DNA of 49,655 nucleotides, taken from NCBI GenBank assembly GCA_900769545.1, contig CAAGGZ010000097.1, forward strand, positions 1-49,655, written 5' to 3'. Position numbers and translations under genes: made by a program. This DNA is from Clostridia bacterium (lineage in GTDB: Bacteria; Bacillota; Clostridia; Christensenellales; Borkfalkiaceae). Positions 42,795-49,655 of the stretch are shown in pieces. Numbering within the stretch: the first letter of the stretch is position 1; each line of letters opens with the position of its first letter. Under the pieces are notes generated by a model. The model was not told the origin of the DNA, searched no databases, and saw nothing but the letters and a program-made list of their open reading frames with translations.

Positions 42795-45700
42795 ATGATT
42801 GATAAATCAATATTGGACGGAATTATCGTCGGGCGCGTTGACCCTCACATTTACGCGTTCACAACAAGAACTGTTCCCAACTATTTGAAAGTAGGCGACA
42901 CCTATCGCCCCGTTTCAGAGCGTTTGCAGGAATGGAGAAAATATTTTCCCCAACTTCAAAAAGAGTTTGAGGGCAAAGCGAAAGTAAGCGACAGCATTTA
43001 CTTCCGCGATTTTTCCGTACACGAATTTCTTGAACGTGAAAAACGCAGAAAGCGTTTGCTCCCTACGGACATTTCAGAGGATATTTACTATTCCCGTGAG
43101 TTTTTCAAAGAAGCTACGGCACAAGACGTGCAAGAGGCGATTGCAGATATTCTCAAAGATTACAACGAACACACGCAAATTTATCAATTTTATAACGCAC
43201 AAGACCGATTACCCGAAAAAACGCGCTATGCCTCTACGGGTATGTGGGATATGCGCCCGAATCAAGAAAAGACGGTTGAAACTTTCAAAATTGCGCTTGA
43301 TAACGGCAGAAAGAATTTGTTAATGTATGCCGTAATGCGTTTTGGTAAATCCTTTACCTCTATGTGTTGCGCGGTTGCGATGAACGCAAAACTTGTCGTA
43401 ATTGTTTCTGCGAAAGCTGATGTTAAAACGGAATGGAAAAAGACCGTTCAAAGCGCAGACAATTTTGCGGAATATGAATTTTACACCAGCGACGACTTAA
43501 AAGAAAATAATAAAATTATCACGGAACGGCTTGCAGAAGATAAGAAATCCGTACTTTTTTTTACGTTGCAAGACTTGCAGGGCGAAGAAATCAAAGAAAA
43601 GCACCAAGAATTATTTGGCGAAGAAATCGACCTTTTAATTATCGACGAAACGCACTTCGGCGCGCGTGCAGAAAAGTATGGCGAAGTTTTACGCGCAAAG
43701 AAGAAAAACGGCGAGATTGAAAAGAATTACGAAACCGAAGAAGAAACAATCGAACAAGCCGAAGAACATTCCAAAGCCTTAAACGCAAAAGTCCGCCTCC
43801 ACCTTTCGGGTACACCATATCGTATTCTTATGGGGAGTGAATTTGAAAAAGAAGATATTATTGCTTTCTATCAATTCACAGATATTGTTAAAGAACAAAA
43901 AGATTGGGATGTAAAAAATTTCGCTTTACCCGAAAACGAAAAGAAAGAAGATTGGGCAAACCCTTATTTTGGTTTCCCTCAAATGATACGTTTTGCATTC
44001 AATCCAAACGAATCCGCAAGAGCAAAGCTGAAAGAACTCTCAAACGGCGGTACTTCCTACAATTTCTCTGCCCTGTTCAAGCCGAAATCCATTAAAAAAG
44101 CGGACGATGACAGCCATAAAAAGTTTGAAAACGAACAAGAAATCCTTGACCTGTTGGAAGTAATCGACGGGAGCAAAGACGATGACGAATTGTTGGGTTT
44201 CCTTGACTATGATAAAATCCAAGACGGTAAAATGTGCCGACATATCGTCATTGTTTTGCCCTATTGTGCAGCGTGCGATGCGCTGGAAGAACTTATCAAA
44301 ATCAACGCACCCCGTTTCAAGAATTTGAACGGTTATGAAATCGTGAATATTTCGGGCGTAGATAGACCAAACGAATATAGAACCCCCGAAGAAATCAAAG
44401 CCAAAATCCAAAATTGCGAGAAAGACGGCAAAAAGACGATAACGCTGACCGTAAACAGAATGTTGACGGGTAGCACCGTGGAAGAATGGGACACAATGCT
44501 GTTCTTGAAAGATACCGCCTCTCCGCAGGAATACGACCAAGCTGTTTTCCGTTTGCAAAACCAATACGTAAAAACGTATAAGGACGAAAACGGCGATACA
44601 ATTAAATACAATATGAAACCGCAAACGTTGCTTGTCGATTTTGACCCTCAACGTATGTTTGTTATGCAAGAACAAAAATCGCAGGTGTACGTTTTGAACG
44701 TGGGCGAATCGGGCAATGCAAAAGCGCGTGAACGCTTGGAAGAAGAACTCCGCATTTCTCCGATTATCACGCTCAATAAAGACAAAATGGTACAAGTTGT
44801 ACCGACTGACATTATGCAAGCCGTCAGCCATTATTCGGCAAATAAAGGCGTTGCCGATGAAGTCCGTGAAATCCCTGTGGATTTAGAGCTTTTGAATATC
44901 GAAGAAATCCGTCGTGTAATCGAAAGAGAAAACGAACTTGGCGACAAAGCAGGTTTGACGATAAAAGCCCACGAGGGCGAAGAAACCGATTTAGATACGG
45001 ACGGCGAAGAAACAGGCGGTACTTCTACCGATAATGACGATGATTCGACAGGCGATTCTTCGGGTAATAATACCCAAAGCGGTAATAACGAAGAAAACGA
45101 AGATAAGAAAGACCCCGTAAAACAATTCCGCACCTACTATTCACGCATACTATTCTTTGCGTTCCTTACGAAAAATACGGTTGGCTCGTTGGGCGAAATC
45201 GTTGCTTGTATCGACGACCCCGAAAACGCAAGAATCGCGCGCAATCTTGGTATAAGCAAAAACGTGTTGTCCGCTATGCAAAGAATGTATTGGGGCGCAT
45301 TGCAGAAATTGGATTACAAAATCCAAAATATCAACAAACTTTCCCACGATGAAAGCGTTGACCCTGTACGCCGTTGCATTGTTGCAATCAATAAGTTTGG
45401 CAAGCTCGGCGTTTCCGAAGTCATCACTCCCGACAATATCTGCGAGGATATGGTTGACTTGATTCCTGATGACGGCTTAAAAGCAATTATCAACGGAAAT
45501 AATAAGATTTTGGATATAGCAAGTAAAGCGGGCGAATTTGCAATCGCGCTTTGTAAAAAGTTGCAAACGCTCGGTTATGAACTTCCGTCGATAAAAGATT
45601 CTATCTATTCTATCCCGACTTCCTCTATTACATACGAATTTACACGTAAAATATACGAAGTTTTGGGGTTGAACGTTGAAAATATCGCAGAGCAATTTAC

Positions 45701-46868
45701 GGCTTACGATTTGTTGGAAGTAAAAGCCGACGATGACGAAATCGACTATGAAAAGGTATGCGGAATTTTAACGCAGAAAAAGCCTTTTAACACCATTACG
45801 CTGAATGACGAAATAAGCGAAGGAGAAGAAAAAGTGAAATTTGAAGCCGTAGTAGGGAATCCCCCTTATCATGAATTACTAAGTAGGAATGAATCAAATA
45901 AGTCCTTAGGGAAAGAATTGTTTCCGTCTTTTATGAAAATGGCGGTTAAGCTTAATCCTTTGTATTCGTCATTGATTACTCCAACTAAATGGTTTACAAG
46001 TGATGGACAAGACAATTCATTTCCTGCATTGAGAAAGTTTTTTAAGGCGAATAATCACTTTAAATACATTTATAGTTTAAACAACGATTTTGTTTTTACG
46101 GATGTGGATTTAGATTCTGTTAGCTATTATTTGTATGAAAAAGATTATAATGGTGATGTGTGCTTTTGTAACAATGAATCTGAAATTCAAAGAATGGTTC
46201 GTCCGCTTTTTGAAGAAGGGTTCGATATCATTTTATCTAAAAATGAGATGGTTTCAATTATAAAGAAAGTTAAGCGAAATTCCGACTTTATTTCTTTAAC
46301 AACCATAACTTATGGTCGAAACGCTTTTGGTATCTTAGGGAAGGACATAACAGCTGAAAATTCCATTACTTCTCCTTTTTCAAACTCTGTTGAAGTAAGA
46401 TGTAAATACGAGAAAATAGTTTATCTTGATGAAAATAGGGTAACAAAGAACAGGGATTTGGTTGGCAAATGGAAAATATTTATCTCGAAAGGAAATGGAG
46501 CAGCAGGAGTATTGACAGACGGAAAAGCTGTTTCTATTATAGGTAAGGCATATATTGGCAACACTAACAGTGCGTGTACGGATTCTTTAATCCCTATTGG
46601 AAAATTTGAAGCACGAATAGAAGCCGAGAACTTGAAGAAATATTTAGCTACCAAATTTGTTAGATTTATGGTGGGCACAATGAAGGTGTCGCGTAATATA
46701 ACTCAGCTTGTGTATAAATATGTACCTATGCAAGATTTTACTACCAATTCCAAAATTAAATGGGATAAATCTATCGCAGAAATTGACAAACAATTATACG
46801 AAAAATACGGCTTAACCCAAGAAGAAATCGACTTCATCGAAAAAATGATTAAGCCTATGGAGCAATAA
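42795..46868 (+). CDS. single-chain restriction-modification enzyme: GIY-YIG-like, SF2 helicase, N6-adenine methyltransferase
   Basis: Protein of 1357 residues. Residues 10-100 resemble a GIY-YIG/T5orf172 domain: IYAFTT, YLKVGDT and the conserved Arg in VSERLQEW. Residues 160-640 are a superfamily 2 motor with Walker A MRFGKS (181-186), DETH box (284-287), LSGTPYR as motif III, and motif VI-like QAVFRLQ (582-588). An acidic/Asn linker (about 730-775) leads to the methyltransferase: motif X SEVITPDNIC (about 872), motif I variant DIASKAGEF (907-915) and NPPY (1022-1025). The last 300 residues should be the target recognition domain. The layout is like Type ISP/IIG enzymes but with a GIY-YIG-like end in place of an Mrr or PD-(D/E)XK nuclease. 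GAGGAAAAT precedes the ATG. Confidence 0.85.
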   Translation: MIDKSILDGIIVGRVDPHIYAFTTRTVPNYLKVGDTYRPVSERLQEWRKYFPQLQKEFEGKAKVSDSIYFRDFSVHEFLEREKRRKRLLPTDISEDIYYSREFFKEATAQDVQEAIADILKDYNEHTQIYQFYNAQDRLPEKTRYASTGMWDMRPNQEKTVETFKIALDNGRKNLLMYAVMRFGKSFTSMCCAVAMNAKLVVIVSAKADVKTEWKKTVQSADNFAEYEFYTSDDLKENNKIITERLAEDKKSVLFFTLQDLQGEEIKEKHQELFGEEIDLLIIDETHFGARAEKYGEVLRAKKKNGEIEKNYETEEETIEQAEEHSKALNAKVRLHLSGTPYRILMGSEFEKEDIIAFYQFTDIVKEQKDWDVKNFALPENEKKEDWANPYFGFPQMIRFAFNPNESARAKLKELSNGGTSYNFSALFKPKSIKKADDDSHKKFENEQEILDLLEVIDGSKDDDELLGFLDYDKIQDGKMCRHIVIVLPYCAACDALEELIKINAPRFKNLNGYEIVNISGVDRPNEYRTPEEIKAKIQNCEKDGKKTITLTVNRMLTGSTVEEWDTMLFLKDTASPQEYDQAVFRLQNQYVKTYKDENGDTIKYNMKPQTLLVDFDPQRMFVMQEQKSQVYVLNVGESGNAKARERLEEELRISPIITLNKDKMVQVVPTDIMQAVSHYSANKGVADEVREIPVDLELLNIEEIRRVIERENELGDKAGLTIKAHEGEETDLDTDGEETGGTSTDNDDDSTGDSSGNNTQSGNNEENEDKKDPVKQFRTYYSRILFFAFLTKNTVGSLGEIVACIDDPENARIARNLGISKNVLSAMQRMYWGALQKLDYKIQNINKLSHDESVDPVRRCIVAINKFGKLGVSEVITPDNICEDMVDLIPDDGLKAIINGNNKILDIASKAGEFAIALCKKLQTLGYELPSIKDSIYSIPTSSITYEFTRKIYEVLGLNVENIAEQFTAYDLLEVKADDDEIDYEKVCGILTQKKPFNTITLNDEISEGEEKVKFEAVVGNPPYHELLSRNESNKSLGKELFPSFMKMAVKLNPLYSSLITPTKWFTSDGQDNSFPALRKFFKANNHFKYIYSLNNDFVFTDVDLDSVSYYLYEKDYNGDVCFCNNESEIQRMVRPLFEEGFDIILSKNEMVSIIKKVKRNSDFISLTTITYGRNAFGILGKDITAENSITSPFSNSVEVRCKYEKIVYLDENRVTKNRDLVGKWKIFISKGNGAAGVLTDGKAVSIIGKAYIGNTNSACTDSLIPIGKFEARIEAENLKKYLATKFVRFMVGTMKVSRNITQLVYKYVPMQDFTTNSKIKWDKSIAEIDKQLYEKYGLTQEEIDFIEKMIKPMEQ

Positions 46869-47399
46869 ATGGATAATATTTCATTGAAGTCTTTAAGGTT
46901 ATTGCAAAATATTTATTTCCTAAAAGAACTCAACAAAAAGATTCTTCCTCTTAATCAAGAGTATGACCCCAAAGACGAATATGGCTATTTTTCTACGGAA
47001 GATTACTATCCTATTATATACGAAGAATCCGTTTCGTTGTTGGTGGAAATTGCGGTGTTAATGCGTAGAGAAGCGGAGTATTTAAAAAAGTTTGGTTCTA
47101 ACCTTCATACAAAAATAAAATATATCAACGTGGCAAAAGATACGCAAACCAATCAAGATATATCATTTGTTGATACTCTTTCTAAAATTGTTCATTCAGA
47201 GGATATTTTACTACAAGTAAAAGATAAGACAGGAACTATTGGATATGGCTATGAAACTGATAGGAATTGCTTTTTTACGGGGTTTGCGTCAAGCAAAGGA
47301 ACAGACAAAAATAATAATCCCCAAACGATTATAATTGATATTACAAAATTTTGCGTTAATGTATTTATGTATAAAGCCGATAAATACGAAATGCAATAA
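46869..47399 (+). CDS. unknown protein coupled to the restriction-modification gene
   Basis: Protein of 176 residues that I do not recognise. The ATG directly follows the TAA of the large enzyme (TAAATG), so translation is coupled. It begins with a helical, Leu/Lys-rich part (MDNISLKSLRLLQNIYFLKEL), then a Tyr-rich acidic segment, then a central VEIAVLMRREAEYLKKFG. No catalytic motif, signal peptide or membrane helix is present. Tight coupling suggests an accessory or inhibitor of the enzyme before it, or a protein belonging to the AbiH gene that starts 36 nt later. Confidence 0.7.
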   Translation: MDNISLKSLRLLQNIYFLKELNKKILPLNQEYDPKDEYGYFSTEDYYPIIYEESVSLLVEIAVLMRREAEYLKKFGSNLHTKIKYINVAKDTQTNQDISFVDTLSKIVHSEDILLQVKDKTGTIGYGYETDRNCFFTGFASSKGTDKNNNPQTIIIDITKFCVNVFMYKADKYEMQ

Positions 47400-47434
47400 T
47401 ATTACAAAAAAATATGTAAGGAATTTTACGATAG

Positions 47435-48481
47435 ATGAATATAGTTTATTTACTGGGAAATGGATTTGATATAAATATTGGAATGAATACTCGCTATTCT
47501 GATTTTTATGAATATTATAATAAAATTCCAACAAACAACGAAAAAATTGCAGGATTAAAAAGTTCTATAAAGGACTATATCTGTAAAAAGAAAAATAACG
47601 AAGAATTAACCGATAAAGAAATAAATTGGTCTGATTTAGAAATAGCATTTGGTCAATATTGTGAGAAATTTACAAAAACCGAAGAATTTGAAGAAGTGTA
47701 TAATGACCTCGTTGACAATCTCGGAGAATATCTTGAAAATGAAGAAAATTCTTACGATTTTTCTTTGCAAGATAAAACTAAGTTGCCAAGAGATTTGCTA
47801 ACCCCTCATCATTTTTTAACTGAAACCGATGGAGAAACTATTGAAAATTATTTGCGAAATAGAAAAGAACATTGGTACGTACATATTCTTACGTTCAATT
47901 ACACTCATAGTGTAGAACGCCTTATGGGTTATACCTCTGGACAAATGAGTTTATTTACCAATATAAATAATTACCAATCTTATTTACAAGACATTCAACA
48001 TATTCACGGTTATACAGATAATCGAATGATTTTAGGCGTAAATGATGAAAGCCAAGTTAATAACGAAGAATTATTAAAAAATCCTTACTTCCGTCAAGAT
48101 ATAATCAAAAGCGAATGTAATAAAGCTCAAAAAACTTTACACGTGCGAAAGTGTGAAAAAATGATAGATTCGGCTCAAATTATTTGTTTGTACGGTGTTT
48201 CATTGGGCGATACCGATAATATTTGGTGGCAGAAAATAGCCGAAGCTATGGCAAAGAATAATTCAAAACTTTTAATTTTTTATTATTCAAACAAACTTAC
48301 CTCTACGCGAAGAAGTCATAAAAGACAGCAAATTGAAGATGAAGTTATTGAAAGTTTTTTATCAAAATCCACTTTAAGTGAAGAACAAAAACAGGCGATT
48401 CGCTCAAATATTTTTGTTTCAATAAACTCTAATATTTTTAATTTCAAATTAAAAAAACTCGCGCAAGAAAAAGCAGGTTAA
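47435..48481 (+). CDS. AbiH family abortive-infection protein
   Basis: Protein of 348 residues. YLLGNGFDINIGMNTRYSDF at the N-terminus (GNGFD at 8-12), SDLEIAFGQY, LTFNYTHSVERLMG, HIHGYTDNRMILGVND and a late IICLYGVSLGDTDNIWW form the AbiH family pattern (PF14253). Lactococcal AbiH blocks phage growth by an unknown step and leads to death or arrest of the infected cell. The gene is AT-rich, and no ribosome site stronger than AAGGAATT is seen. It ends the defence run that begins at 41804; large hairpins follow. Confidence 0.9.
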   Translation: MNIVYLLGNGFDINIGMNTRYSDFYEYYNKIPTNNEKIAGLKSSIKDYICKKKNNEELTDKEINWSDLEIAFGQYCEKFTKTEEFEEVYNDLVDNLGEYLENEENSYDFSLQDKTKLPRDLLTPHHFLTETDGETIENYLRNRKEHWYVHILTFNYTHSVERLMGYTSGQMSLFTNINNYQSYLQDIQHIHGYTDNRMILGVNDESQVNNEELLKNPYFRQDIIKSECNKAQKTLHVRKCEKMIDSAQIICLYGVSLGDTDNIWWQKIAEAMAKNNSKLLIFYYSNKLTSTRRSHKRQQIEDEVIESFLSKSTLSEEQKQAIRSNIFVSINSNIFNFKLKKLAQEKAG

Positions 48482-48495
48482 ATAGCTCTTGGCAC

Positions 48496-48559
48496 TACGG
48501 CGTGCGCTTGTATTATACAAGTCGGCTCGCTACGCTCGCCGATACAAGCGCGCGCCGTA
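48496..48559. repeat. large imperfect palindrome after AbiH
   Basis: An 18-bp stem (48496-48513 with 48542-48559, one G-T pair) encloses a 28-nt loop that itself folds, with CGGCTCGC and GCTCGCCG near its ends. It is GC-rich in an AT-rich setting and has no T-run, so it is not a simple terminator. Confidence 0.8.
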
Positions 48560-48600
48560 AAACGAAACTAAACTGAAAAACGGGCAAATAAAGCCGCGCG

Positions 48601-48641
48601 AAAAAGCCGTCCACGCTGAACCGCTTGTGGATCGGCTTTTT
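48601..48641. terminator. strong bidirectional terminator
   Basis: AAAAAGCCG-TCCAC (48601-48614) pairs with GTGGA-T-CGGCTTTTT (48627-48641), 14 bp with a single bulged T, and T-runs follow on both strands. Confidence 0.82.
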
Positions 48642-49156
48642 TTCTCGCGGCGGCATTTCTTTATTTTTATATCCGTTTCTATTACCGTTTATATTTTTCT
48701 TTTCAAACGGCAACCGCTTTTTATAATACGAGCGTGGATATTTTTCCAACAATTTTTCCAAAGTAGCAAAAACTTTGCGCCTTTGAGGTGTATTATAGCC
48801 ATACTTTGTTGAAAAGTTTGTGAAATTTTCAAAAAACACCCTGTATTTTGCCCTTTGAAATGGCTATATAGTGAGGAGTATTTTTCGTTTTCGCTGTAAA
48901 ACGCTACAATACGATAAAATTTCCTATTCTTTTTTCACTTTTTTGTGATTATATTAGTAGTGTCCGCATTTTCTTTTGTGGATAAAAAATATTTTCAAAA
49001 ACCTGTTTAGAAACGCTTTCGGGCGTTTATAAAATAAATCCTTTCGTTTTTGAAAGGCCAAAAAACAACTGCATAGTTTTCCGTTGCGTATAGCAAGATG
49101 TCATAGACCCAGATATAAAGGATTTCTGCCGATTGAGGACAGCCGTGGATGCATCT
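48642..49156. other. 515-nt stretch without a clear gene
   Basis: AT-rich and without a convincing coding region. A minus-strand open frame ends in the hairpins at 48513-48641 and looks spurious. A single DnaA-box-like TGTGGATAA lies at 48977-48985, and a GTTTAGAAACGC/GGGCGTTTATAAA inverted pair lies around 49005-49033. The part from about 49080 leads into the hairpin at 49157 and may be a short untranslated RNA. Confidence 0.5.
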
Positions 49157-49217
49157 AAGGGCGTAGTACGATTTAGCTAACTGGAGGGGTTAGCAAATTA
49201 AGTCGTACTACGCCCTT
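49157..49217 (+). terminator. long terminator-type hairpin before the right-edge genes
   Basis: A perfect 15-bp outer stem (49157-49171 with 49203-49217) and a nested 6-bp stem (49176-49181 with 49189-49194) are followed by eight T. It may end a leader RNA or small RNA and act as an attenuator for the two genes that follow. Confidence 0.8.
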
Positions 49218-49274
49218 TTTTTTGTTTTACGTTCGGTTTTTCTATGTAAATAAAAATTTTTAGGAGGTAGCCTA

Positions 49275-49451
49275 TTGAGCAAAAAACACAGTTTCAAAGT
49301 AACCCACGTAGGAAAGCCGAGTATCACGGATTTACCCAAGAGCGAGCAGAAAGTCTTTTTCTCTACGCTTTTAGATAGAATCCTTGACTTGCAACGACTA
49401 CAAAACAAGGAGGAAGTTGCCTATGCCGATAATCAACGCGAAAGTATATAA
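49275..49451 (+). CDS. small unknown protein, TTG start
   Basis: Protein of 58 residues beginning MSKKHSFKVTHVGKPSITD. The start is a TTG at 49275 with TAGGAGG 7 nt upstream, a near-ideal ribosome site. It is rich in Lys, Ser and Gln (SEQKVFFSTLLDRILDLQRL), with one amphipathic helix. I do not recognise it. It overlaps the next gene by 29 nt, and its last codons contain that gene's ribosome site. Small paired genes like this are common at the front of plasmid- or phage-like elements. Confidence 0.75.
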   Translation: MSKKHSFKVTHVGKPSITDLPKSEQKVFFSTLLDRILDLQRLQNKEEVAYADNQRESI

Positions 49452-49655
49452 TGACGGTAGTTTTCCCATAGCCATTCCCCCGAACTTGAATCCCCCACCA
49501 AAACGGAAAGGGAAAGCAAAAGAGTATTTAGCAAAAATATCCTTGCCAATAAGCGAGGAAGAGAATACCCCTCCAAGCGAAGAAGAAAAAGAGATAGCCA
49601 AGTATGCGAAAAGCCGAGCAGAAAAAGGCGGTAATGAAAAAATTTTAACGGTAGA
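49423..49655 (+). CDS. unknown mobile-element-type protein, cut by window edge
   Basis: The first 77 codons of a longer gene: ATG 49423, with AAGGAGG at 49407-49413. It begins MPIINAKVYNDGSFPIAIPP, followed by a Pro/Lys stretch and a charged helix (SEEEKEIAKYAKSRAEKGG). The opening YNDGSFPIAIPP recalls short proteins that I have seen ahead of rolling-circle replication genes of Clostridia elements; this is from memory and not certain. It is translationally coupled to the gene at 49275. Confidence 0.7.
   Translation, partial: MPIINAKVYNDGSFPIAIPPNLNPPPKRKGKAKEYLAKISLPISEEENTPPSEEEKEIAKYAKSRAEKGGNEKILTV

Larger units (their letters stand above)
48860..49655 (+). mobile_element. candidate left end of a mobile element (runs off window)
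   Basis: Signs are the long hairpin at 49157-49217, the two overlapping small genes with unusually strong ribosome sites, the different base composition and the position just after a defence island. No integrase, transposase or replication gene lies inside the window, so the call rests on context only. Confidence 0.4.

Noticed and set aside
48513..48839. 108-codon minus-strand frame after AbiH
   Set aside because: Its 3' part runs through a bulged terminator and the large palindrome, its GTG start lacks a good ribosome site, and the residue mix is not protein-like at the C-terminus.
48977..48985. TGTGGATAA as a DnaA box/replication origin
   Set aside because: A single match; no cluster of boxes, and no dnaA or replication gene in the window.

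Overview
The window looks like chromosome of a low-to-mid GC Gram-positive bacterium of the class Clostridia (Bacillota), probably uncultured. The evidence is the regulatory RNAs (a T-box before thrS, an infC/L20-type leader, a manganese riboswitch before a P-type ATPase), a YtxC-like sporulation gene next to thrS, consensus SigA promoters with 17-bp spacers, strong Shine-Dalgarno sites and many lipoboxes. I cannot name a genus from sequence alone.

Layout. 1-7.8 kb is a surface-protein zone: three small lipoproteins, a histidine phosphatase, a ZIP metal transporter, an InlB-repeat lipoprotein, and an XRE regulator divergent from a BspA-like lipoprotein, with three evenly spaced palindromic operators between them. 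7.8-16.3 kb is translation core: leuS, ytxC-like, T-box-thrS, infC-rpmI-rplT (infC starting at AUU), an rRNA methyltransferase and yebC. 16.4-19.3 kb is the Mn-riboswitch-controlled P-type ATPase. 19.6-21.4 kb encodes an unrecognised 618-residue coiled-coil/acidic protein. 21.6-31.5 kb is one long co-directional run: RNase J with a basic N-terminal extension, a TrmR-like and a TrhP-like gene (wobble uridine modification), asparaginase, M3 and M29 peptidases, and two G3E-type GTPases linked to metal handling, one with a His/Cys-rich duplicated loop. 31.5-38.5 kb holds an MFS transporter, ASCH protein, cytidine deaminase, secreted endonuclease I, an esterase lipoprotein, a YwaF/TMEM164-like membrane protein and a GNAT-C acyltransferase.

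From 38.5 kb the window becomes accessory. A 1.6-kb TetR/two-membrane-protein operon lies between two direct repeats that resemble 3' fragments of a tRNA-Lys gene, each followed by its own terminator. Then comes an AT-richer defence island: a DUF2971 protein, a 323-residue restriction-modification partner, a 1357-residue single-chain enzyme combining a GIY-YIG-like end, an SF2 helicase and an N6-adenine methyltransferase, a small unknown protein, and AbiH. The last 1.2 kb has large hairpins and two short genes with strong ribosome sites (one running off the end), which I read as the start of another mobile element.

The most interesting parts are the single-chain restriction-modification system and its partner, the tRNA-like repeat pair, the regularly phased XRE operators, and the 618-residue protein.
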